Below, one piece after another: positions 1 through 5,571 of a stretch of DNA of 11,528 bases (positions are counted from its first letter, which is position 1; every line of letters starts with the position of its first letter). The translations under genes were made by a program, and so were the position numbers. The stretch is from an uncultured Peptococcaceae bacterium (GTDB lineage: Bacteria > Bacillota > Peptococcia > Peptococcales > Peptococcaceae), in assembly GCA_938044045.1 (NCBI GenBank), contig CALIQN010000031.1:1-11528 (forward strand), read 5' to 3'. Below the pieces are notes generated by a model. The model was not told the origin of the DNA, did not search any database, and saw only the letters and a program-made list of their open reading frames with translations.

Positions 1-2
1 CA

Positions 3-599
3 GGTCTTTTAAATGGTATTGCCGAAACTAGCCACTCAAAAACACAGATGAAAGGCTTAGCCATTTTCAGTGCTGCCCTTGCTTCTCCTTTATTTGTGGC
101 GCCTCTCCTTATTGCCATCATTGCAAAAAATGCTTTGATAAAATCAGAAGCGCTTAAGGCTATAGCGCATCAAGACTATAGAGAAAGCTATCACGCTGAT
201 CATGAGGAGAAAACATCTTTTGGGAAGTCGGATAAGAGGACAGCTGACTGGATGCTCAATAGTGATGGCACATTAAAAAAAGTTTTTGCCTTAAGTGAGA
301 TTTTCGCCCAACTCACCTTGATAAAAAATGGTGTGGTGACGTTTATCGTTTTAACGCCACCAAAACCAATCCAAACCCAAGAATTTGGACGTAATGTAAC
401 CTTTGTGCAAGTTTGCCAAGATAAAAATCCAAAATACTTTCACTTTGAAATTGCTACAAGCAATGAAGAGGGCTATGAAACTTTGATTTATGGCAAGGAT
501 GGCTTAAGTGAGGAAGCGGCAAAGACCTTGGTTCAAAATCTTTTTGAGCAGGCGAGCGTTCCTGAGCTATGGGATTGGGCGCTTGTTTTTACCAAATAG
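3..599 (+). CDS. Hypothetical membrane-anchored protein, 5' end outside window
   Basis: I do not recognise this protein. The reading frame is open to the left edge of the window. The first ATG (position 48) has no Shine-Dalgarno sequence in front of it, and the codons before it read as plausible protein (GLLNGIAETSHSKTQ). The gene therefore most likely starts upstream and only its 3' part is seen. Counted from that internal Met, residues about 2-26 form a hydrophobic segment (FSAALASPLFVAPLLIAIIA), a probable membrane helix. The remaining ~155 residues are soluble and mixed alpha/beta in character, ending at TAG with a tryptophan pair (LWDWALVF). No catalytic motif stands out. No plus-strand intrinsic terminator follows it. 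Confidence is high that it is coding; function is unknown. Confidence 0.75.
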   Translation, partial: GLLNGIAETSHSKTQMKGLAIFSAALASPLFVAPLLIAIIAKNALIKSEALKAIAHQDYRESYHADHEEKTSFGKSDKRTADWMLNSDGTLKKVFALSEIFAQLTLIKNGVVTFIVLTPPKPIQTQEFGRNVTFVQVCQDKNPKYFHFEIATSNEEGYETLIYGKDGLSEEAAKTLVQNLFEQASVPELWDWALVFTK

Positions 600-646
600 G
601 CTGTAGAGTGGTAGTGCAAGTGATTTATAGCGTTGAAAAAATAAAA

Positions 647-680
647 AGCCCCTATACTCAAGTTAATAGCGTATAGGGCT
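647..680 (-). terminator. Terminator-like hairpin facing left, orphan
   Basis: Inverted repeat: left arm 647-657 (AGCCCCTATAC) and right arm 671-680 (GTATAGGGCT), pairing with one bulged C and a 13-nt loop. The A-rich run just left of it (about 636-647) becomes a U-run only on the minus-strand transcript, and there is no T-run to the right. It therefore looks like an intrinsic terminator for right-to-left transcription, yet no intact minus-strand gene lies to its right. It may be left over from a lost gene. Confidence 0.55.
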
Positions 681-683
681 AAG

Positions 684-905
684 AGGCAATATCCAAACAT
701 AGGCAAAAAACTGGTAAATTTCTTACTAGACTATGCCCAAAATCATCAGGTCAAAGCTGTCTTTGTCGATACGGAAGAGATGGAGAACGAAGAGGCTATC
801 GCCTTTTATAATACAGTAGGCTTTGATACTCAGATGCAAGTTCTCCAGTATACCTTTAACTGTCAAGGTAGGGTGGGGGAGAGCGTAGGGATAAAGTGTA
901 GATAA
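684..905 (+). pseudogene. C-terminal relic of a GNAT-family N-acetyltransferase
   Basis: Reading from 684 to the TAA at 903-905 gives a continuous frame of about 73 codons with no start codon at its head. Its middle reads GKKLVNFLLDYAQ, then VKAVFVDTEEMENEEAIAF, then YNTVGF. This is the usual end of a GNAT acetyltransferase: the acyl-CoA pyrophosphate loop and alpha-helix (R/G-x-x-G-K/A), a beta strand, and the NEEAIAFY-x-x-x-GF motif. The N-terminal half is missing, and the frame runs back into the leftward hairpin at 647-680, so the break lies near 680-690. The last ~20 codons (RVGESVGIKCR) no longer look like GNAT sequence. A broken gene is the best reading; a short translated fragment cannot be excluded. 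Confidence 0.7.
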
Positions 906-916
906 AGGGGGTTGGG

Positions 917-2287
917 ATGTTGGAAAATTTTTCATCAGACTCATCTTTTTTGGGTGCTATTATAACTCTGACAGCTGCTATTATAACTCTGGCAGCTGCT
1001 ATTATAAGTAATAAAAATTTCATCAACCAGGATTGGGGAAGTCATGTTGGATATAGTCTTACAAATTTCAAACAACAAAGTCAACATGTAAGGTCTAAAA
1101 TATTTAAATTAACTAGGGATTACATGTGCATGATTATTAGTAATATAATACTGTATTACTGTTGTACTGAAATTCTTAGCGTTTTAGTAAGCTTTTTCGT
1201 AAAGGAGATTGGGATAGCTAAGATAGATGCAAAAAATATAGGTAGCCCCATTGGCTGGTTGTATTTTTTTATATGGTTTGTACATCTTTTATATGTATTA
1301 GTACAAAGTGATGTCGGAAGAATAATTTTTGAAGATATAAAAAAAATAAAAACTAAGGAAAAAATAGAAGATTGGTTTTTTAAATTAATTTATGGATATA
1401 GTTTCGGTTTTGTTAGCTATATTTTGTTTATAGAACTTTGTGCTTTGATTTTGAAACATATTGATTATCGCTCCTTAAAAGAATCTCTGTGTTTATTAAA
1501 GTCACCGTGGTTCTATATTGTGCTTTTCCTATTTCTTGTTTTCTTCTTCCTATTGGTTGTTTTCTGCTTCTTTAGTAAAAAAAGTAAAGGCAATCACAGG
1601 AAAGCTATCTTAACAGATTTTACTAAACTAAAATTGATATTATACTATTGTACGGCCTTCAATCCACTTGCACTTTGTATTTCGTTAGATTGGTTGGATA
1701 TGAAGTCTTTAAATAAATATTTGCAGTTAAATATGGATTTCCTAGAGAATATTTTACGTTTGGGGATAGTAGTAGCTATTAATTTAGTAGTTGTAATTAT
1801 AGCATATCGTATTAGTGATAGATTCTATAGTAAGATGATGAATACAGCATTTCTTTATTATGAGCAGGGTAGTGACAAAAGATACATTTATAGAAAAATT
1901 GATAATCAATTTCTATGTGGTAATAAAGATTATTTGCAATGTGAGAGAGAGGCGTTTTACAAGAATATAAGAGAAATGAGGAAAACAATAGAAGATAAAT
2001 ATGGTAGGTGTAATGAAGAAGGAAAGAATAAGTTGTGTAAATGGATTAACAAATTAGCACTTTATTCAGGTTATATAAGAATAGATGAAGGGGATAAATA
2101 TTTTGAAAAACTAAAAAGATATATTGATTCAGATACTGCTACGGTTGTTGGTATAGAAACTGAATTGATAAAAATGATAGAGGAATTTCAAGAGATGACA
2201 GCAGTAGAATTAGTCTCTGAGGATGAACTAAAAGATTATATAATCTATCCTATCATTGATAAGGAGCGTAATAGATTTTTTAACTAA
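917..2287 (+). CDS. Multi-pass membrane protein of unknown function, A+T-rich
   Basis: I do not recognise the family. ATG 917 is preceded by a strong AAGGGGG at 904-910. The 456-residue product has about six or seven hydrophobic segments, near residues 12-31, 72-94, 111-129, 156-179, 198-219, perhaps 238-257, and 280-298. A charged, helical cytosolic tail of ~155 residues follows, containing scattered cysteines (CGNKDYLQC, KLCKW). The first segment is built from a 7-residue repeat (AIITLTA/AIITLAA/AII) encoded by a 21-bp DNA tandem repeat. The gene is visibly richer in A+T, with many ATA, AAA and TTA codons, than the housekeeping genes at the right end. It follows a broken acetyltransferase gene, which fits horizontal acquisition. 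A sensor, transport or defence role would be a guess. Confidence 0.85.
   Translation: MLENFSSDSSFLGAIITLTAAIITLAAAIISNKNFINQDWGSHVGYSLTNFKQQSQHVRSKIFKLTRDYMCMIISNIILYYCCTEILSVLVSFFVKEIGIAKIDAKNIGSPIGWLYFFIWFVHLLYVLVQSDVGRIIFEDIKKIKTKEKIEDWFFKLIYGYSFGFVSYILFIELCALILKHIDYRSLKESLCLLKSPWFYIVLFLFLVFFFLLVVFCFFSKKSKGNHRKAILTDFTKLKLILYYCTAFNPLALCISLDWLDMKSLNKYLQLNMDFLENILRLGIVVAINLVVVIIAYRISDRFYSKMMNTAFLYYEQGSDKRYIYRKIDNQFLCGNKDYLQCEREAFYKNIREMRKTIEDKYGRCNEEGKNKLCKWINKLALYSGYIRIDEGDKYFEKLKRYIDSDTATVVGIETELIKMIEEFQEMTAVELVSEDELKDYIIYPIIDKERNRFFN
955..1007 (+). repeat. 21-bp in-frame tandem repeat, 2.5 copies
   Basis: Unit 1 spans 955-975, unit 2 spans 976-996, and an 11-bp partial unit spans 997-1007. 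Units 1 and 2 differ at one base (GACAGC versus GGCAGC). The repeat is in frame and makes the first transmembrane helix of the membrane protein, so gain or loss of a unit would lengthen or shorten the helix by seven residues without a frameshift. Confidence 0.9.
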
Positions 2288-2310
2288 ACAAAACTATAGG
2301 TGTGTACAAC

Positions 2311-2351
2311 AAAAGGAAGGTGTCAATCCATTGGATTGACGCCTTCCTTTT
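2311..2351. terminator. Bidirectional intrinsic terminator
   Basis: A 19-bp stem, with one G-U pair, joins 2311-2329 to 2333-2351 around a 3-nt loop. The arms begin with AAAAGGAAGG and end with CCTTCCTTTT, so each strand ends in a short U-run. It separates the plus-strand membrane protein gene (stop at 2285-2287) from the convergent minus-strand operon (last stop at 2358-2360) and would serve both. Confidence 0.9.
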
Positions 2352-2357
2352 ATCTTA

Positions 2358-2624
2358 TCACCCTTTTTTAAACTGTCCTCCACCTCGATAGGTATTGACA
2401 ACACAGGTAAAGGCTTGTTGACACTTAGGGCATTGGATGACATGGTAGATGATGTCATCAACCCACTTCTGGTTGACTTGATGATGGCCAAGGGGACAGG
2501 TGCCATCGACTAAGATAAATTGCTTTTCTTGGACGAGTTCGGTGATTGAGGTGATAACTGCCTCATAATGCTTTGGGCTTTTTATCTTATCAACCAGTGG
2601 AATATTCTCACAATAAGGGCACAT
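2358..2624 (-). CDS. Small cysteine-rich, zinc-ribbon-like protein
   Basis: I do not recognise a named family. The 88-residue product has two CxxC knuckles, C2-P-Y-C5 at the very start and C65-P-K-C68 near the end, plus C43 and a CPLGHH motif at 43-48. This suggests a zinc-bound fold. Between them lies a predicted helix (YEAVITSITELVQE). There is no signal peptide or membrane segment, so it is probably cytosolic. The start is supported by GGAGG about nine bases upstream on the minus strand. It is the last gene of the four-gene minus-strand set and ends just before the bidirectional terminator at 2311-2351. Its position suggests a role alongside the putative immunity genes, but nothing in the protein proves that. 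Confidence 0.75.
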   Translation of the reverse strand: MCPYCENIPLVDKIKSPKHYEAVITSITELVQEKQFILVDGTCPLGHHQVNQKWVDDIIYHVIQCPKCQQAFTCVVNTYRGGGQFKKG

Positions 2625-2680
2625 TTTAAGGTACCTCCATAGTAATTGGAAATTTTTAAATAGATGAGGTTAAGTGTTCG

Positions 2681-3184
2681 TTACTTTATTGTAACATCAG
2701 GTGCCGAGTATTGGCATAATTCTTGACGGAGACTGTCATACACCTCTGCCATTTCCTGCAGTTCCTCATCAGATAATACCTCATAGATATCGTAGAGCGT
2801 TGGATGCTCAGCAAAATGGGCGAGTGCGTCAATCATCATTAGCCTTTCTGATTCTGTGAAGGTCAGGCAAAGGGTGTCTTTGGTTTGAGTAGCCATTAAT
2901 TCACCCAAGGCAATAGTTCCCTTGCGCATAGATTCTAACATCAGGAGAGCGAGGTCGCCTATCAAATCAATGGCATAGTAAAAGTCGTAGGCGATACCCT
3001 TGGTATCAGTATAGTAGAGCTTAGGTGAAGTGCAAAAATTGCCCTTTAGGTGCTTTAAGCCTGTATCTTGGAAGATTTCCTCTAGGCTGAGGGTGCTTTT
3101 TTGTTTATCGAGCAGATAGTCTAGGAGTGTCAGACTATCATCTGTCCCACCAAGATAATCGCCCCAATACTTTTCGATGGACAT
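2681..3184 (-). CDS. Putative immunity protein, possibly Imm68-type
   Basis: This is a soluble 167-residue acidic protein with no signal peptide or membrane helix. Its N-terminus (YWGDYLGGTDDSLTLLDYL), the following LSLEEIFQDTGL segment and the central FYYAIDLIGDLALLMLES helix resemble, from memory, proteins annotated as Imm68-type putative immunity proteins of polymorphic-toxin systems. I could not run a search, so the family name is tentative. The C-terminal third is helical and acidic (LSDEELQEMAEVYDSLRQEL). Start: AAGGAGGT lies six bases before the ATG on the minus strand, the strongest ribosome binding site of the cluster. It lies 27 bases after the upstream gene in the same direction. 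No cognate toxin is present in the window. Confidence 0.75.
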   Translation of the reverse strand: MSIEKYWGDYLGGTDDSLTLLDYLLDKQKSTLSLEEIFQDTGLKHLKGNFCTSPKLYYTDTKGIAYDFYYAIDLIGDLALLMLESMRKGTIALGELMATQTKDTLCLTFTESERLMMIDALAHFAEHPTLYDIYEVLSDEELQEMAEVYDSLRQELCQYSAPDVTIK

Positions 3185-3211
3185 GTGAATACCTCCTTAT
3201 GATTTTTTCGC

Positions 3212-3586
3212 TTAAGATGGTAGGGTAATGGTGATGGTCTCTTTGGGATTGGCGAGCTTGGGAAAGCCATAGGGTTTGAGCTGGTGAAGGACGGTTTGAA
3301 TCGTGGAAGAAAGCCTATCTTTATGGATCGGCAAATGGCATACAATGTAGATGATGCCACCTTTATTGGCAGGACAAATGCTGACAGATTTTTCTTCACA
3401 ATTGATGAGCCGAAGTAGGTAGGTATCGTATGAGGTCTGAAGATAAAAATCATATTCCTGATTACTACTGCTTTCATTATCCATGAGATGGACTGGGGCA
3501 AGGAGAGCCTCCTCCACGTGGAAACTATCCTCATCAAAGTGCACCTTGCACTTTTGTTTGCGTTTTTTTCGTTCTAGCCATTCCAT
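3212..3586 (-). CDS. Hypothetical protein in putative immunity-gene operon
   Basis: I do not recognise this 124-residue protein. It starts with a basic stretch (MEWLERKKRKQKCK), then appears beta-rich (YDFYLQTSYDTYLLRLI; GGIIYIVCHLPI), with no membrane segment or signal peptide. Only a weak, purine-rich sequence (GCGAGCGAAA) precedes the ATG, so translation may depend on the upstream gene, whose stop is 35 bases away. It lies between the NTF2-like and the Imm68-like genes, in the same direction, so it is probably co-transcribed with them. Size and context suit a small immunity or accessory protein; this is inference from the neighbours only. Confidence 0.65.
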   Translation of the reverse strand: MEWLERKKRKQKCKVHFDEDSFHVEEALLAPVHLMDNESSSNQEYDFYLQTSYDTYLLRLINCEEKSVSICPANKGGIIYIVCHLPIHKDRLSSTIQTVLHQLKPYGFPKLANPKETITITLPS

Positions 3587-3621
3587 AGTATTTCGCTCGC
3601 TTTATCTTAAAAATTTTTGTT

Positions 3622-4119
3622 TCACATTCTATCTAAGTGCCAGGTGTCTTCATTTTCAAAGCCATAGTATTTTTCGTCCACTAGCCACTTGCCATCAATC
3701 AATCTGAGGACGAATTTATGCTTCATCTCAAGGGCTTGTTGATAGTGGATGATGATGGTCGCCATATCTGCCTTGCGCATGGTAAAGTCGACACTAAAGG
3801 CCTCATCATCTAGATAAGCATATTCACTGGGCTGGCTGTATTGGGTGGCATAGCCTCTTGAGAGGAGCTTTTCAGTGACCTTGCCTTCTAAAATGGCTTT
3901 AAAACGCTCTTCGTACTCTTCCATTAGGGCATGCCAGTTAGGATGGACTTGATGGGAGGGGATGTTGAGGGAAGGTTTTTCTAGCGTTAGGGCATGATTA
4001 CGCTCAAAAATTTCTTTTTCAAGCGCATCTAGGGCTTTTAGTAGCGCAAAGAGTTGGTTCATAAGCACTTCTGCCATGGTTTCATATTTTTTAAAGGTGT
4101 TTTTTAAAGTGAGATTCAT
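3622..4119 (-). CDS. Probable NTF2-fold immunity protein
   Basis: This is a 165-residue soluble protein. From residue ~60 on it follows the pattern I associate with NTF2-fold immunity proteins of polymorphic-toxin systems: a WHALMEEYEERFKAIL helix, VTEKLLSRGY, a PSEYAYLDDE segment, a strand (VDFTMRK), and a final hairpin KHKFVLRLIDGKWLVDEKYYGF ending in a tryptophan (ENEDTWHLD). Such proteins bind and neutralise a toxin domain. Here neither an LXG nor an RHS/WXG toxin is visible. Residues 1-50 form an extra, probably helical N-terminal part. AAGGAG precedes the ATG by about eight bases. It is the first gene of the minus-strand cluster and is divergent from the DUF4180 gene. The family call rests on pattern memory, not a search. 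Confidence 0.75.
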   Translation of the reverse strand: MNLTLKNTFKKYETMAEVLMNQLFALLKALDALEKEIFERNHALTLEKPSLNIPSHQVHPNWHALMEEYEERFKAILEGKVTEKLLSRGYATQYSQPSEYAYLDDEAFSVDFTMRKADMATIIIHYQQALEMKHKFVLRLIDGKWLVDEKYYGFENEDTWHLDRM

Positions 4120-4168
4120 TGCTTAGGCTCCTTAATTTTTTATCAATAGAAAGTTTAGTGATAAATGC

Positions 4169-4181
4169 AACACTAGGTGTT
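4169..4181. promoter_or_regulatory. Small dyad in the divergent intergenic region
   Basis: AACAC-TAG-GTGTT is a perfect 5-bp dyad with a 3-bp spacer. It sits roughly in the middle of the 120-bp gap between the minus-strand immunity-like operon and the plus-strand DUF4180 gene. Promoters for both must lie in this A+T-rich gap, but I cannot place either with confidence. The dyad could be an operator or chance. Confidence 0.3.
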
Positions 4182-4239
4182 ATATAGCAAAAATGTAAAA
4201 AAGAAAATATTGTGCTTCAATCATTTAGGAGGAATTTTA

Positions 4240-4608
4240 GTGAATTATAGCATCATCACCTTGGATAATGGAGTGGTGGTTGTACGCCTTGAAGACAAGT
4301 CTATTATACTATCAGACGAACAATCTGCCCTAGATGTCTTTATGAGTATAGCATATGAAACAGGTGAAAATAAAATTATAATTGACAAGGATAATCTTGC
4401 AAAAGACTTCTTTGACTTAAGCACTAAAATTGCTGGGGGTATATTGCAAAAACTGATAAATTATAAAATGAAATTAGCGATAATTGGTGATTTTTCTGCT
4501 TATGAGAGCAAGGCACTAAAAGATTTTATCCATGAATGCAATACTGGAAATGATATCTTTTTTGTGGAAGATGAGGCTCAGGCGCTCTATAGCTTAGGTA
4601 AGAGATAA
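4240..4608 (+). CDS. DUF4180 domain-containing protein
   Basis: This is a 122-residue cytosolic protein of the DUF4180 family. The diagnostic stretch is visible: YETGENKIIIDKDNL, then FFDLSTKIAGGILQKLINY, KLAIIGDFSAYESKALKDFI and FFVEDEAQA. The family has no firmly known role; its length and alternating strand-helix pattern are reminiscent of STAS-like domains, which is inference. I choose the GTG at 4240 because AGGAGG (4227-4232) lies seven bases upstream and the protein then begins MNYSIITLDNG, as relatives do. The in-frame ATG at 4177 would add 21 residues (KNVKKKILCFNHL) that look like translated leader and lacks a ribosome binding site. A strong terminator follows, so it is probably a single-gene unit. 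Confidence 0.85.
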   Translation: MNYSIITLDNGVVVVRLEDKSIILSDEQSALDVFMSIAYETGENKIIIDKDNLAKDFFDLSTKIAGGILQKLINYKMKLAIIGDFSAYESKALKDFIHECNTGNDIFFVEDEAQALYSLGKR

Positions 4609-4646
4609 GATTTAGCAAGGCTTAATGTATAGGATAAAACAATCTG

Positions 4647-4681
4647 GCAAGCAAAACGATGGTCGTTTTGCTTGCTTTTTT
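4647..4681 (+). terminator. Intrinsic terminator after DUF4180 gene
   Basis: Perfect 13-bp stem (4647-4659 with 4663-4675; arm GCAAGCAAAACGA), a 3-nt loop and T6 at 4676-4681. It lies 38 bases after the stop codon. Confidence 0.92.
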
Positions 4682-4730
4682 ATTGAGTGTTTGGCAAAGG
4701 ATGGGGCTTGTCAAAGATGTTTATAGCATA

Positions 4731-4754
4731 AAATGTGAAATATTTCTAACATTT
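4731..4754. promoter_or_regulatory. Candidate operator dyad upstream of the -35 box
   Basis: AAATGT (4731-4736), then the perfect palindrome GAAATATTTC (4737-4746), two unmatched bases, and ACATTT (4749-4754). It ends three bases before the -35 box at 4758 of the promoter for the membrane protein/Xre pair. A candidate binding site for that regulator or another factor; the assignment is inferred from position and symmetry. Confidence 0.4.
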
Positions 4755-4757
4755 ATC

Positions 4758-4786
4758 TTGACAGTCTTTCTAAAAAGAGATATATT
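4758..4786 (+). promoter_or_regulatory. Sigma-A promoter of the membrane protein/xre unit
   Basis: TTGACA at 4758-4763, a 17-bp spacer, and TATATT at 4781-4786: a perfect -35 and a 5/6 -10. Transcription would begin near 4793, leaving a ~54-base leader before the ATG at 4847. Confidence 0.85.
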
Positions 4787-4819
4787 CATAACATGAAGTG
4801 CGAAATACATCTCTTTTTA
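4771..4819. repeat. 11-bp inverted repeat spanning the -10 box and leader
   Basis: TAAAAAGAGAT (4771-4781) is exactly complementary to ATCTCTTTTTA (4809-4819), with 27 bases between. The left arm lies in the promoter spacer and touches the first base of the -10 box; the right arm is in the transcribed leader. The transcript would not contain the left arm, so this is more likely a DNA-level operator pair than an RNA hairpin. Confidence 0.5.
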
Positions 4820-4846
4820 AAGAGAGGGAATAAGGAGGATTTGATT

Positions 4847-5263
4847 ATGGGTAAAAAAGTATCGTTAAGGGAGCTTGTCGCCAGCAAGGTAGTCTTTGCT
4901 ATTTTTTTGGCAGGTTATTATTGGATGTGGTCAAGGACAGATTGGCAAGATTATTATCAAACCATTCAAAGTATAGGTGCCTTGATGTTGCTTATATTTT
5001 TTGCACAGCAAGCCATAAGAATCAATAAATATAAAAAAGAGGGGATAGATGAACTCGCCGAAGAAAACTTAAGGCGTTGTGATTCGATTTGTCTGAAAGT
5101 CTTAGTGATTGTGATGGCAGTTACGGCTTACTTGGGTGGGATTTTAGGCCATGTGGATGCCATTTCTACAGCGACGATGGGTTGGATTATCGTTGGCGCA
5201 ATTTTTGGGCTTTCGATTTTGCGTACCGTTCTATTCATCATTATGGATATCAAAGGGGTATGA
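4847..5263 (+). CDS. Four-helix membrane protein paired with an Xre regulator
   Basis: This is a 138-residue integral membrane protein with hydrophobic segments near residues 13-29, 40-57, 82-101 and 109-134. A charged cytosolic loop lies in the middle (INKYKKEGIDELAEENLRRCDS, about 59-80). I do not recognise a named family. Small membrane proteins encoded directly upstream of a short Cro/C1-type regulator are common in Bacillota, and the pair is often co-regulated. ATG 4847 is chosen because TAAGGAGGA (4831-4839) precedes it by seven bases. An upstream in-frame ATG at 4793 coincides with the predicted transcription start and has no ribosome binding site. The stop TGA at 5261-5263 is one base before the next start, so the two genes are translationally linked. 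Confidence 0.85.
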   Translation: MGKKVSLRELVASKVVFAIFLAGYYWMWSRTDWQDYYQTIQSIGALMLLIFFAQQAIRINKYKKEGIDELAEENLRRCDSICLKVLVIVMAVTAYLGGILGHVDAISTATMGWIIVGAIFGLSILRTVLFIIMDIKGV

Positions 5264-5264
5264 G

Positions 5265-5477
5265 ATGGCTCTAGTCACCAAGGTAAAAGAATATCGTGAA
5301 AGGGCAAATTACAAGCAAGCTGAGCTTGCTGAGATGGTCAACACGAGACGAGAAACGATTATTCACTTAGAAAATGGCAAATACAATCCCTCCTTGAAAT
5401 TGGCAATGGCGATTGCCAAGGTCTTTGATGTCACTGTGGAAGAGCTATTTGAATTTACAGAGGATGAACTAGGGTAG
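5265..5477 (+). CDS. Xre/Cro-C1 family transcriptional regulator
   Basis: This 70-residue protein is essentially one HTH_3 domain. Helices 2 and 3 are visible as KQAELAEMVNTRRETIIHLENGK (about residues 18-39), followed by NPSLKLAMAIAKVFDVTVEELFEF, the usual C-terminal half of this compact family. There is no sensor or protease domain, so it probably acts as a small dimeric DNA-binding regulator, perhaps of its own operon, where two dyads flank the promoter at 4758-4786. The start ATG at 5265 follows AAAGGGG at 5252-5258 and lies one base after the stop of the membrane protein gene. The reading frame stays open further upstream inside that gene, but those codons are only the shifted frame of the neighbour. 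Confidence 0.93.
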   Translation: MALVTKVKEYRERANYKQAELAEMVNTRRETIIHLENGKYNPSLKLAMAIAKVFDVTVEELFEFTEDELG

Positions 5478-5499
5478 TACTTTAGATGCTCTAAAATAG

Positions 5500-5560
5500 A
5501 AAAGCTGGTGTCTTGTAGGATTCCAATATAGGATTGGTTTGCTACAAGACACCAGCTTTT
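5500..5560. terminator. Long bidirectional terminator with nested hairpin
   Basis: Perfect 19-bp stem (5500-5518 with 5542-5560; AAAAGCTGGTGTCTTGTAG and its complement). The 23-base loop contains a second small dyad, CCAAT-N5-ATTGG (5523-5537). Both strands end in a U-run. It lies between the convergent xre gene and the apbE operon and can end both transcripts. Confidence 0.9.
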
Positions 5561-5571
5561 TATTTAGATGG

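Noticed and set aside
847..866. Minus-strand TTGACA (866-861) followed by TATACT (852-847), looking like a promoter
   Set aside because: The spacer is only 8 bp, far from the 16-18 bp needed, and no minus-strand gene follows.
726..944. 72-codon open frame on the minus strand
   Set aside because: It lies opposite the GNAT relic, has no ribosome binding site or recognisable protein, and the plus-strand frame explains the conservation better.
4177..4239. Upstream in-frame ATG extending the DUF4180 protein by 21 residues
   Set aside because: No ribosome binding site; the AGGAGG and the family-like N-terminus point to GTG at 4240.
4793..4846. Possible riboswitch or attenuator in the leader before the membrane protein gene
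   Set aside because: The leader is only ~54 bases and its obvious dyad partner lies upstream of the transcription start, so no leader hairpin with a terminator forms.
5089..5274. Second open frame inside the end of the membrane protein gene and start of xre
   Set aside because: A shifted-frame shadow with no protein-like pattern; the membrane helices in the main frame are clear.
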